A stretch of DNA of 64,000 nt from Paracamarosporium sp. OC-R06-R3 (Eukaryota; Ascomycota; Dothideomycetes; Pleosporales; Didymosphaeriaceae): the NCBI GenBank assembly GCA_019828545.1, contig JACVRA010000179.1:1-64000 (forward strand). Direction: 5' to 3'. The translations under genes and the position numbers were made by a program. Positions 47,545 to 58,989 of this stretch are shown here, piece by piece (the first letter of the stretch is position 1; the number at the start of each line of letters is the position of its first letter). Under the pieces are notes generated by a model. It searched no databases and was not told the origin of the DNA. It worked only from the letters and a program-made list of their open reading frames with translations.

Positions 47545-47986
47545 GCATGCAAGGATATCGACTTGCTAGCAGGAATACCTCAAAGGCCTTGCCTTCCGAA
47601 GGCTTGTGTAGGACCAATCGTTTTTACCTCCAGGGCAGTTACATTAGTATGAAATTGTAGCTTTGTTCTATACGAAAGATTCAATTTGTATGAGAAAAGA
47701 CATATTGAGAAGAAGATATACAACGGTAGTTCCATTCGAACTCGCGCCTCGTGGACTCATGGCATGGAAAGATGATGTCATCATATGTATGCTGATCTCA
47801 AGCGACACTATTAGCATTGCTTCTCCGGTGTCCACTGATTGATGTATTGAGCCACAGCCCCACCAAATGTTCTTAGACATTAAAGTTTACCTCTAAAACG
47901 TATCTATTATGGAAATCTCCCAATTCCAGATGAATAACGACGGCGCAAGCGCAAATCATTCCATCACCATATAACGCACTGATTGA
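47545..47986. other. Short intergenic region
   Basis: Between the GH28 gene and the hydrolase relic. It should contain the missing start of the hydrolase, but no phase-consistent first exon with ATG was found. Confidence 0.4.
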
Positions 47987-48002
47987 CAAATATACCATCC
48001 AG

Positions 48003-49098
48003 ATTCTCACATTTCGTATCTCGATCAAGAACACGATTACTACAACATACCCGAAACATTTGACCATAACCAAAAGGCCGTCACTCATGCTCTGGCCCGC
48101 GTGAACGGCATCCGCTTGCACGATATAACCGCAGGATCAGGCCCGGCACTACTCCTCCTCCACGGCACCCCTAAAACCCACTACTACTGGTACAAGATAA
48201 TGCCTTATCTCACACCACATTTCACCATCGTAGCCCCTGATCTCCGCAGTTTTGGTGCGACCGACAAGCCACCTGCCCCAGACGGTTACGACGGCGCCAC
48301 CAACGCCAAAGACATGATTTCTCTCATGAACCAACTCGGTCACACCAAGTTCGCCGTCCATAGCGAAGACCGCGGTGCCACATTTGGATTCTGCCTCGCG
48401 GGGTTGTATCCGGACCGCGTCACGCATCTGAGTTTCTGCGAGATGGTGCTGAGTGACCGGCTTACGCGGCAGTCGTTCTTTACGCGGGAGAATATCGCAG
48501 GCCAGTATAACCTGAGTGGCGTGTGGAACTGGCACATTCCGTTTTTCTGGATGCCGCATGTACCTGAGATGCTGATCCAGGGCCGGGAAAAGGAGTTTTA
48601 GACACATTTTATGAAGGCCGAGTGCTATAATCCGAATTGTCTAGAACAAGAAGCTATCGATGAATGGGTAAGATGTTCGAAGGCGCCAGGTGGGTTGAGG
48701 GGTATTTTGGAGACGTATAGGGCGCATTGGGCGAACGTGGACGTTGAGGAGGGAACTATCAAGAAGGGGAAGCTGAAGTGTCCAGTGATGACTGTGGGTG
48801 CACCTGAGTACGTATATGCTCTCGTTCCTGCTCTGTGAAGTTAGGGTTCCTTCGATGTGCAATGGCCCCAAAAGCACGTGGTAGATTACGCTCCAGGAAG
48901 AAAGATCCTGTTTCATCTCACAATGGCATACTCGACTAATCACAACATAGATTCTTCGGACCTATTGTCAAGGAACAAATGCAGACAGTTTCAGATAACG
49001 TTATTGTTTCGGAAATATTCGATGGCTGCGGTCATAGCTTGGCGCTTGAACAGCCAGAGAAGCTTGCTGGATGCCTCAAGAAGCTCGTACTCTCGTAG
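48003..49098 (+). pseudogene. Alpha/beta-hydrolase (epoxide hydrolase/haloacetate dehalogenase type), in-frame stop
   Basis: The sequence reads as an alpha/beta-hydrolase from about 48003 (DYYNIPETFDHNQKAVTHAL.., then VNGIRLHDITAGSGP). It has the oxyanion motif LLHGTPKTHYYW, the nucleophile elbow HSEDRGATFGF and cap-domain sequence. At 48599-48601 a TAG stop interrupts the frame, after which the same frame continues with THFMKAECYNPN and GGLRGILETYRAHWANV. An intron at 48808-48950 joins GAPE to FFGPIVKEQMQ, and the catalytic histidine segment CGHSLALEQPE ends at 49098. No start codon fits upstream. One nonsense change plus a missing first exon suggests a relic; a sequencing error or stop readthrough is the alternative. 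The intact family hydrolyses epoxides or halogenated acids. Confidence 0.75.
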
Positions 49099-49343
49099 TC
49101 ACAGTATGGATAATTGGAAAGAAGAAACGCCGTGTCTAATTTCTACATAGTATTTGCTGAATAATGTTCAGGTTCTTAAGACAAGACTTCTCTTGTGAAT
49201 ATGAGTGGGTAATGAAGCCAGGTTAGAATTTGCAAACAATAACCAGCCGCATGTGCCCAGGGACAAGTAAAACAAAGCCCCTATGAAGCTATGAACTGTG
49301 CATTTCAATTCGTACATATATTTCAAAAGCCTATATACGGCTC

Positions 49344-51590
49344 TTACTCACTAACGACTATCTGCCAATTTCCACCCTCCAGCGTGAACGCGACGCGGTT
49401 GCCGTTCTCTAGACGAGCAGATGCCGGATTCGTGCCATTTACTTGCACCTTCGGTACATGCCCCTTCTTGAGAACCGGCAAGCTTACCGCACCTGTTGTC
49501 CCGCTTGGAGTGTTAACGCTCACCCGGTAACCGTCCGCATATCTCGAGCGTTTGGCGACGAATTTGCCTAGGTCTGTCACAAACCCAGCCTCAGCATTCT
49601 TCACATCACCGAACTGCGGCCTCAATGTCCACGTGCTACCCGCTGGGCTGGTAACCGCGAGACCCACGACGTACTCTGTCAATGCACTGGTGGGTCCAGC
49701 ACTCCAGCCATGAGCGTGTGATACGTAAGATGCATCGTAACCGTAGCCGCGGCTGGATCGATATCCAAATGTGCCGTTGACCAGATAGCCTTCGATAACA
49801 GTGGAGCCAGTACCGTTCGGGTGATTGGCATACCAGCCCCAGCTTCGCCGAATGAGGTCAAGAGCTCGATCTGTCTCGTCAATGGTGAAATGAGCTTGGA
49901 TCTCAAAACTTGAAATGAAGGGTGATATGTTCTCTGGAAGTTCGGGAGCCACTGCTCCGATGTCAGACCAGTTCTCTGTGAGTCTTGAGGAAATGCTAGA
50001 TGCTGTAGAGGAGGAGGCATTAACAACACCGAAGAGAATGGCCATGCTGTTTGCGTCTTGAGGGTGTAACTTGGTACTTGTGGCATTGTCTTTGAAGGCG
50101 CCGTATGCATCGTCGAAACAATAAGCTTGGATGCTAGTTCGCAACGCATCGGCCTGCTGCAGCCACTTCTCACTCAGCCCAGTCGTGTCCTTCAGCCAGG
50201 TAGCCAACGAAGCTCCGGTCCGAAGAGTGTGGTACAAGATGACGTTGGCTTCGGTGAGATTGCCACCGGTTTGCCAGCGAGCCCAATCACGCGTCCCTAA
50301 GCACAAATCAGCATGACTACTTTCCATGACGCACGATTTTCAGACATTCTCTGTAGGCTTATTCCACAAAGAATGATTTGAATCGTCAACGTCGCTCTGT
50401 AATTAGAAATGGCATACCCGTAGAATTCAAGAGGCCACTAGGCTGCACCTTGCCATAAATATACGCCATCGCTTTCAAGTACTTGGCCCAGTTCTGCTGT
50501 ACAAAAGCCGTATCATTTTTGTAAAGCATGTAGTTGTAAGTCCCAATCATAGTCCACATATGGTAAGTGTCGCTGTTCTGCTGGAGCAGCGGAGGGCCTG
50601 CTTCTGGAAAGGAACCATCTTTGTTCTATTACTCGTCAGATTTGTATTTGAACAAGACGGGAAGCATTACCTGATAGTTGTACATAACCTGCAGCGCATT
50701 TTTCACACTGTCTAGATCCCCAATGCTTACAAAACCGGACGGCACAGCGATTCCCATGTCTCCTGGCCAGACAGCGCGGTCCCTCTTGGCGCCATCTACA
50801 ATGATAGTATCACCGGGTCCGAGAGTGCCGTTATTTGCCCAACCGTTTGCGAGCATTGGTACCCACCGTCCAGTGTTGGAAGGGACCGAGTTCGTTTGTA
50901 ATGTGTATGCACCTGCGTACCAAATCCGGTTCAATAGCTCGTCATCGCTATGGAAATAGCCTTGGTACGCTCGGAGGTTGGCCCATGTAGGTTGGAAGCT
51001 GATCTCCAATTGAACATCAGATATACTGACGGTGGTGGCAGCATTGGTGATGAGAAAAACGGTCAGATAGCGAAAGCCACCACGCATGACTTTGTCTGGC
51101 ATGACATATGTCCCATTTCCGGCTGTAGAGAAATTTGCATACAGTGCTCCGTCTCTGCCAGAAAATTTACCGTTGGAAGCATCGGACCACTCGCCAATCC
51201 AAGTGCTGGCTTCCGTAAATGCCAGGCCTAAGCTGCCGGAACCAGATGATGAGTAAGACAAGGACACAATTCCGCCTACTTCTCGTCCAAAATCAAGAAC
51301 GATATTCGAGCCATTACCATGGAGGCTAGTAGAACCGGTCCATGGACGAGAAGTTCTATTTCCAGATGTAAAGACTTTTTCCGGAGAAACAGTTCTGGAA
51401 GACGGTGCATATATACTGTTCTCCCATTCTCCTAATATTGATGAGCATTGTTATAGTAGGCTCACTATTGCAGCATACCTGGGAAGGCAGTCTCGTCAGG
51501 ACCGCTGCAAGATGTGTCTCGCCAGCATTGCGCTGCCTGTGTCGTAAGAAACAAAGCCGACAGCAGTCCGAAATATGCCGTCTTGATCAT
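49344..51590 (-). CDS. Secreted GH78 alpha-L-rhamnosidase
   Basis: Minus-strand exons: 51590-51479, 51431-50671, 50625-50418 and 50296-49344, all in phase, 677 aa. The signal peptide is AYFGLLSALFLTTQAA. After splicing the N-terminal beta-sandwich region reads FPGEWENSIYAPSSRTVSP. The (alpha/alpha)6 catalytic barrel holds the GH78 hallmark DGAKRDRAVWPGDMG with the general acid region, followed by NSDTYHMWTMIGTYNYML, GTRDWARWQTGG and the C-terminal block SHAHGWSAGPTSALTEYV. The enzyme releases terminal alpha-L-rhamnose from rhamnogalacturonan, plant flavonoid glycosides or saponins; the preference is unknown. It is transcribed toward the hydrolase relic and GH28 gene. Most of the length is visible only after joining four frames. 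Confidence 0.9.
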
Positions 51591-52931
51591 CGTTGTGAAA
51601 ATGCGTGACTTCTCAAAGACGAGCAACAAACGACGCTGACCGTGGACCGTAAATCTGGGGATGCCGAGCAATTTTAGCGGCCATATCCCAACCAAGTGGT
51701 CAATCAAGAAAGCTTCGGTATTGGATGCACCGAGATCGAGTTTCTCCGGATGCGCAGAGGCTAAAGCTTAACCCAACCCCCATATTGATCGACAATGCGG
51801 GGAAATATCAGTACGTCACCAGTTCACAGCGAAAGGTACATTAGAGCAGGCTTAGCAGCAACGGCTTCAGGAGGTGCCAAAGCGAAGTGAACCGTGTAAT
51901 GATGGCCGAGTAGCATCTGTTACAGTTTCAAGGTCAAAGGTTGTTTACACTTCACGATTGGAGACAGGGTTTATAACGAAGCCAAATGGAACGATAAAAC
52001 CGGGCACACTCCTCGGAAGGTGAATTTGGACTCTTTTAGTGAGGTAGGTCCGAGTCTGTTCTTCGAGGGAGACACAAAGGGCTGAGCGCAGCCGAGGCAC
52101 AGGGAGCGCGCTAAACCCGACGCTGTACGCCACAACCTTTCACCGCACGACTGCTTTCCTAAAGACTAGGATTTCTTCTAACGGCTTTGTGTATTCTAAT
52201 AGACCCAACTCATTGCCCATGGCCAATATATGCATTCAGGATGTTTAAATATGTAAAGCGTATATGATGCTTTAGTTGGCGCGTTACATCCCACATTACC
52301 GCCCTACCTACCCGCGCCACGGCTGCCTCAGCGTAGCCTCATGACTCAACATGACCCGTGGCTCTCCGAGAAGATATGGCAGCATGACCTTCATTATCTA
52401 GTAACAGTCATCGTAGCTTTCAACCAATAATGTCGTAAGCTTACTACTCGCTACTTCATGTTATTCAGTCGTTATAGTTCTGCGAATAATTCTTGTTATG
52501 CTGTCTGTGGGATGTTCACAACTCATTTGAAATGCCTTGAGCCTAATGATCGTTATCCACTCAATTGCCTGCCCGCCCTGCTATCACCATAGGACTCGCT
52601 TCCTAGGTCGCGCTAAGACGGTTGCAACAAAAGGTTTGTATGGCGAGGCGAAACCACGGGTGAACGCGCTAGCGGCCGCATCACGCGGGTCTGCTTCGCC
52701 CTGTGCGCATGAAAGTGACTAACTTGCGGCTCTATCATCTACATGCCTTCTATATCATCCGACATGCAGCATAACTTTAAGACTCACGACCCCCACTATC
52801 AGCGCCGCACATGCCGATAGCTCGCACGCACCAGCCAAACGTAGTTGCCTGCTTATAGCTCGTTGTATCTTGTTGCCTTTTTCATTGTCCTTCAAAACGC
52901 AAGGCATCCAGAAACATCGACGAGGATTAAT
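51591..52931. other. Divergent intergenic region
   Basis: About 1.3 kb between the rhamnosidase and the 2EXR-like gene. Promoters are expected at both ends. No supportable gene. Confidence 0.5.
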
Positions 52932-53987
52932 ATGTCTTTACCTCTCTCATCAGAGATGGAGCTGCCTAACCGTACTCCGCCAAACATCCTTTGCCGTCTT
53001 ACTCCTGAAGTTCGAAACATCATCTACAACCAAGTCTTCAACAGCGATCTATCTAATTCAGACTCACTCGCACTGATGAGGGCATCCAAACAACTTCACC
53101 TCGAAGCAGGCTCCCACTTCTACGCCAACAACACCTTCATAATCAGCGCTCCCTATACTAAAGTACCAGGTGCTACAATCCTGCCGCCTATCAACGATCG
53201 ATACCTCCCTTTCCTCAAAGATATTGGTATGGAGTTCGATGCAGGCTGCGCCGCTCGACCACGAGTGCAAGAGATAGCTCAGGCGATACAAAATCTGACA
53301 ACTATCGGCGCCATCTTCGAGAGAATCTCTTTCTTGATACAATTTCCGTCTGAACTCTCCTCTTTTCTTCAAGCTAGATTTGATGACGGAATTCTGGACA
53401 AGAATCACCCGATCACTACTGCTCTTTATAGCCTCCTCCATTCTGGCGTGTCCAAAGTGGTAAATATCATGATGAACGGAGCTTGGTTTGCTCCGGGAGT
53501 CGCCACCGAGATGAAGACCCGGTTTGGTTCGCGCCTCAAGTTCGTATATCCCAACGAGGAGCGTAGGTTAATCGAACTGGGCGACCCAGCATGGTACGAG
53601 AAGGCCTTGGTGGGCTGCTGCTCTTGCACGCCTTGCAAAGTATTCGACACGCACGATGGAGATGACAGTGAAGATTTAAGTACCGCGATTGGTCTCGACC
53701 TCCACTTCATCGACCCTGTCTTGGACTTACAGACTGTCGACTGTGAACCTTTGTTGGAAGCGGACGAAGACGTAGAAGTGAAGATCGAGGAAGAGCTTAG
53801 CGATGAAGACGATGTCGACATGGATGAGGCCTTGATCTGTCTTGATGACGGAGAGGCCGACGCAATCGCGAAGAACTGGGAATACACATCAGACTTACTT
53901 ACCGACGAGACTCAGATGGCTCATGAGATCGAGTTCCTTGTAGCCATGGCTCCTCACCTATTGTTTCCATCGTCTGCCCGGAGCTGA
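52932..53987 (+). CDS. 2EXR-like fungal protein
   Basis: Single exon, 351 aa from the ATG at 52932 (MSLPLSSEMELPNR). The open frame extends to 52845 upstream, but the domain begins soon after 52932. ILCRLTPEVRNIIYNQVF is the family opening helix, and LMRASKQLHLEAGSHFYANNTF is the second conserved block. The C-terminal third is acidic (EADEDVEVKIEEELSDEDDVD) and contains a CCSCTPC cysteine cluster (about residue 235). The function is unknown; the protein shares the general plan of the protein at 35641-36966, although direct similarity beyond the motif is low by eye. Confidence 0.7.
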   Translation: MSLPLSSEMELPNRTPPNILCRLTPEVRNIIYNQVFNSDLSNSDSLALMRASKQLHLEAGSHFYANNTFIISAPYTKVPGATILPPINDRYLPFLKDIGMEFDAGCAARPRVQEIAQAIQNLTTIGAIFERISFLIQFPSELSSFLQARFDDGILDKNHPITTALYSLLHSGVSKVVNIMMNGAWFAPGVATEMKTRFGSRLKFVYPNEERRLIELGDPAWYEKALVGCCSCTPCKVFDTHDGDDSEDLSTAIGLDLHFIDPVLDLQTVDCEPLLEADEDVEVKIEEELSDEDDVDMDEALICLDDGEADAIAKNWEYTSDLLTDETQMAHEIEFLVAMAPHLLFPSSARS

Positions 53988-55573
53988 AACGGATACACCA
54001 TGATCCACTCTCATGTAGAGCTGCACTTCCATCACAAGCCCGCATCAAAGGAACTCACCGGCATTCTTGCCAGCTCTCTGCACTGCCTCAACAGCGTCCA
54101 GTATTCTGGTATAATTTTTCAAGATCAAGCATGGTCAACACGCAAATGTAAAGTAGTAAAGTAGTACACGAACCTTATACTTAAACGTCCTGCACCAAAG
54201 GAGCACAATCTCGCGAAAACCGCATTGCTCCAGTTCGGCCACCAACACCATACACACCTAAAGCCTCCATTCACCCAACACGAGCTCATCCAGACCCAAG
54301 AAATCCCACACCAAGCGTCACAAACGCAAAGGCTACGCCTCACAGACAGCGATACATCAAGAGCATCAACCAGCAGCAAGACTAACCTACTACCATCCTA
54401 CCCAACCACAAACCACCCAATCCCAATACTATCCCTAAACCCACACCACACCAAAACCATGACGTCACCCCTCCCACCCATCCCATCCCCAGCCCAGCCC
54501 AACCCAACCAACCAACACAGCCACCCGCCACCAAAAACGTGGCAGTACAACCCTCCCACCTGTCACCCACACACCCACCCAATCACACCCGCCCTGCGTA
54601 GCACACACGCACAAGGCAGCTGCAGCTGCAGCTGACTGTGTCTCGTCCACCCGTGGCACAGCAGGGCGCTATGTTTCAGGCTACCGCGGAGTAAGCAGTC
54701 AGCAAGGCGGGGAATTATTTTTGGGTCTTTGTTTTGTTTTTTTGTTTTTTCGCCGAGGGGTGGTTGGGTGGATGGTATTCTGTGCGATGTGGAGTGAAGG
54801 TGGTGTGTGATGTGCGGGGTGCGGGGATGAGAGGGGATGGGATGGGAGGAAGGACATGCGGACCGGCGTGCGTGCGCCTTGAGGACGCGTGGACGAGGTC
54901 GTGTGCTGTGGGATCGACGGGGTGCATGCGGGTGGAGAGGCTGGGGAACGATGGGTAGAGCGGAGTGGAGTGGAGGGAGGGGGGCGTAGATCAGTGCGGG
55001 AGTACCGGATTCTAATGACTGGGTCACCATTGGAAGAGAGAGCGAGAGAGAAAGTGTGTATGAGTGCATGCAATTATTCTTTAACATTTTTATTTCGTCG
55101 TCTATGTTTGGTATTTCTCCGTTTCTTCTACCATCACCATCAGTCAGACCCGTCTCGTCGATTCGATTCGATAATTGGGGGGTATCATCTCGCACGGTAC
55201 TCGCTCAAAGGCAACTCAGTAAGCAAGAGGAGCTCCTCATCCAATCCAGACCAGGGTAAAAAGCAAAGCAAAAAAACAACGCGCCATCACATCTCCCATC
55301 AGCCAATGCAAAAGCCAGACCAGAAACAGCCGTAGCAATGGACCCCCGTTGTGCGCAAAATAAAAACGAAAGTGCGATGCGAGTCGAAAAATCCTCTCTT
55401 TGGAAAAACGCCGTACAATGCAACGCTATGCGTAAAATGTCATGCTGAAACCGTCTCTCGCGGAGACTCTCTTTCGTCTTCGTCCGTCTTATTAAATATC
55501 GTACTCGAACGCGATAATATACTACAATTACTTCTACTCTTTCAAGCGAAATGTGGCGAAGCGAAGCCAGCGA
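53988..55573. other. Intergenic region with strong strand asymmetry
   Basis: About 1.6 kb between convergent genes. The plus strand is A/C-rich from about 54225 to 54610 and G/T-rich from about 54716 to 55020. Minus-strand frames up to 210 codons here are low-complexity (H, P, S, R) and lack support. A short GA-rich stretch lies near 55036-55055. Confidence 0.6.
54617..54634. repeat. Perfect palindrome, three CAGCTG units
   Basis: Three tandem CAGCTG hexamers form an 18-bp perfect inverted repeat, located where the local base skew changes from A/C-rich to G/T-rich. Confidence 0.85.
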
Positions 55574-56746
55574 TTAGTTGGGAATGGCATTTTGTTTCTG
55601 TTCCATGATGACGTTGCCGATGTTTTCGGCGAAGATGCGTTGTATGGGGAGCGTGATGGCGTTCATAATGTTCTGCTGCAGATCCTCTTTTATCTTTTCT
55701 TTCTCGAACCAGTAGTGTCGGACGAACTTGCCCTGGCAGTTGGACACCTCGACGCCGGGGAAGCCGTTTGCCTCGGCGCAAGGCAGCTCCTTGATGTAGT
55801 CTTCGTAATCGTAGCGGATGTATTCGCCAAAGGCGGATTGCTCGTGGAATTTGGGCATCTTCCATTCGGAGCAGCCCTTGTAGCGCGTGTCATCCGGGCA
55901 CTCGTGCCAGTCCTTCAATATCTCCATCGTGTGGCGGTTGTTCTGGACTACCATGAAGCCAGTGTTGGTGTAGGTGCGGTTGAAGCGATCGGAATTGTAA
56001 TCTGGAGCTTCTGCCTCCCAGGGGTCGAGAGCCATGGTGAAACTGTCCTTTGGTTCGATTTTCCAGTAATTAAACATCCACTCGAGCGGAAGGTGCTGGA
56101 AGCGAAACGTGGCGTCTGCGTCGAGAAAAACAATGAATTTGTAGTCTTTGATGTGCTGAGCGAGGGCCGAGGGCTTGATCCAGGTTGCGTGGCGATCTTC
56201 AAACTCGTGCGCGCGGACAAATTTGTAGTCGTAGCCGTGGATCAGCGAATAGACGTAGTGGCTGAAGACGCCGCCCGAGACGTGGTTGAGCTTGCGCCAG
56301 TCAAAAATGCCAGCGTTGAAGTCGTCGGTCGACTGCAGCGGACGCGTCTCCAGATCCAAAATCAAGATGTCCTTGCCCATCTTCTGCTTGTAGCGGGGTC
56401 TCAGCGGCAGCGAAAGCGACGTCAGGTTGAGGTCTTCACCGATGAAGCGGAAGGTGGACTCGTCGGGCGCGATCTTGAGGGGCTGGTAGAGCTGGCGGAT
56501 GATTTCGTGGATGCCGAGCTTGGTATTGGGCTCGTTGGTGACGGTCCTGCAGGGCGGGGATTAGCGGCGAAACGGGGTCTCTTGTAGGATCAAAACACAC
56601 ATCTCGACGTGGGTGGTGCTCTTGGGCAGCGAGGGCATGCGCGGCGGGCTCTGCCAGGCCAGAAAGCCAAAGACGAAGAGCAGCACGCAGCCGGCGGAGA
56701 CGGCGAGGCCGAACAGGGGCCCCCGCGGGCCGGACGTGGGCAGCAT
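55574..56746 (-). CDS. Golgi-type II glycosyltransferase with DxD motif (GT34-like)
   Basis: Minus-strand exons 56746-56601 and 56546-55574 (54-nt intron), 372 aa. A short N-terminal tail is followed by a single transmembrane anchor (GLAVSAGCVLLFVFGFLAW, about 12-30), giving type II topology. The catalytic domain has HVSGGVFSHYVYSLIHGYDY, then FIVFLDADATFRF with the metal-binding D191xD193. NTGFMVVQNNRHTMEILKDW follows, and FHEQSAFGEYIRYDY comes later. This layout matches fungal nucleotide-diphospho-sugar transferases near the GMA12/MNN10 (GT34) fold, which add galactose or mannose in the Golgi. Donor and acceptor are not deducible. The splice turns the end of exon 1 into HVEMTVTNEPNTKLG in phase. 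The exon 1 region is very GC-rich compared with exon 2. Confidence 0.8.
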
Positions 56747-58989
56747 GGTGACGGCCGGCGCGCGTTGAGAGAGGCAGCGGAAGGGGAGACTTTTGGCGGA
56801 GGGCGGCGGGCGTCGAACAGGAGGCACGGGGCCTCCACATGCTTTAAAGCAAGCAGCGCGCAAGAGATTAGGCTTGGCATCTGACGAGCCGGGGGGACTC
56901 AGCCCCTGGGCCTCGTAGAGACGTTGTTAGCACCGCGGGAGGCGAATCACGGGCGGCCCAGCAGCCAAGCGCCGCCAGAGACAAGCAGAGCAGGGCCCGC
57001 TGTGGCGCCTCGAGCCTGCCGCACGGAACCCGGCACGCTGAGAAGAGGCGCCCTCGCTCCGCCGTTCACCAGCGAGGACGCCCGGTGGCGACGCTGCAGG
57101 GCCTGCGCGGGCGTCGCTAGCCGTGGCCCAGAAGCAGCCGTTGCGCGACGCTCTAATGCTGTTGGGGCTGGTAGGCGGCGAGGCCTTCTGGTCGCGGAAC
57201 AACGTGCCTCCGCCCGCTGCCCGCTGCCCGCTGCCAACCCCCACCGACACACAAGCTTTCACTCTGCGGCTGGCCGGCACCTACCCTCTACCCCGCGCCC
57301 GCTGACGGCTGCCCGCAAGCAGTGTTTCCTGCATCAAGAAGCTCGCATCGTGCCATCCGCGCGTTTCCGTCCTGCTCCGTCAGCCGCTCCCTCCAGTGCC
57401 CTTGCCATGGCTCCCCCGTACTCGGCTCCAAGGCGTTCTCCAGGCGCAAATCGCTTCTACCCATCCCGCCGGGGAGCCGAACACGGCGCTGGGACAATCG
57501 TGAGACCTCGCACCGATTCCCTCAACTAGTGCCCCTGTCACTCGACACAGGTACCCTAGCGCGGAGCCCAATCCTTAACAAGACGTCACCTCTCAAGAAG
57601 AGACTACCATGTTATGAGTACCCGAGAGGGTTCGACAGTGACGCCGTGACGTGGCATACTTCAATCCAAACCCATGCACTATCCATACTCGGCGTAATAT
57701 GCTGTGGCAAGTCACTGCAATTGCCTCTCGTCACCACGTCCTTGGGACAATATCTGCCAAGCTCAAGGCAACACTTTGCGAAATTCGGCAGAACTCCAAC
57801 GCGTATACGCGAGGTTTCGTTTCTAGGCATGAACGAGTCTTCGTAACCATCGCGGACTGTCTCTTTCCAGATGGTCACACGATTAATCCCGACTCGCAAG
57901 GTACTGCATATCTCTTTGAGCAAAGAAGGTCTTGGTCAATGTCATTCTTTGAAGCGATCGGCTCATGAGCAAACACCATCTAACCGTTCTTCAAGCAGCC
58001 CGATGTTGAGCCGTGTCGAGGCAGATACAAGGCATCTTTTGTGGCCAAATCTAGCCTCACGACAGTTACTTCAGGTCTTCCCCCTATAAACATTATCTAA
58101 TTGGTCAGACACTAGCAGCGACCACTGTTATCGTAATTAACATTCGAAAAGTGTGTTCAGTTCATAACCCAATACACAAGCATAAAGGTAGTCTATTGTA
58201 TCAAGTGAGAGTACCCTCCATTGACGAAGAATTTCGAAGCTGGCTGGAGATAGTTCTCGCTTAAGGCCGACAATCTCCTTAGCTGCTAACCTAACAGAAC
58301 ATATCATTTATTAGATACCTCTTTCCACTTCCGGAATGGTTTTTGCTTGGAAGTGCAAAGAAAATGTAGCACACTATGCCTTGCGTTCAGCCTGCCACAA
58401 TGGATGGACCCCTTGCACCTTTACAGACGACATCCCATGTTGGTTGAAGAATTGCACAGCCGACGCCGGCCCATCTGCAAGGTCGGAGAAACTTGCCATC
58501 AAAGTTCTTGAATCATATGACATGTTCGAGATTGAGTTCGCGGTTCGGCAGACGCAATAGGACGAAAGCCTGTTCAGGTTGGGTCTCATTACATGTAACA
58601 ACATTGGGAACAACTGATTAGAAATGGTGGACACTAATGAATGAACTATGCGAGAGGCACATGTACTGCGAAAAAGAGAATTCGTTGCTCGTAGTTTGGA
58701 TATACGTGACGATGCTAGTTCACATAGTCATTGCAAACATGTGCAGCTACGCTGTTGTCATTATCCTGCTCTTCCTTGACTATCACGATGTATTCGGTTA
58801 TGGCCACTGACGAGACTCGCGGAGAATGTGCACTCACTCGTGGAATCACCTTCCGCAAGCATCAAAACAATGCAGGAAACCCAATCTCGGGTATGATGGT
58901 CCCAAACGTTGCTGTCCAGTAGACGACACTGATGCACTCGGGTCCAGACAGTTTCACGGGGTGATTACCCCTATCAGCGCACACCATGA
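56747..58989. other. Upstream of glycosyltransferase; GC-rich block
   Basis: About 2.2 kb with no supportable gene. The first 750 bp are markedly GC-rich and then composition returns to normal. A 201-codon plus-strand frame (56924-57529) begins with a non-ATG codon and looks like a by-product of GC richness. A 74-codon ATG frame at 58336-58560 contains several cysteines but has no signal peptide or known motif. Confidence 0.5.

Noticed and set aside
54563..55195. 210-codon minus-strand frame
   Set aside because: Low-complexity H/P/S/R sequence produced by the local base skew; no domain, signal peptide or splice support.
55553..56587. 344-codon plus-strand frame opposite the glycosyltransferase
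   Set aside because: Antisense shadow; the minus strand carries the membrane anchor and DxD motif.
56924..57529. 201-codon plus-strand frame in GC-rich block
   Set aside because: Starts with a non-ATG codon; composition looks like a by-product of high GC; frames on both strands are open there.
58336..58560. 74-codon cysteine-containing frame, considered as a small secreted protein
   Set aside because: No signal peptide at its start and no splice partner seen.
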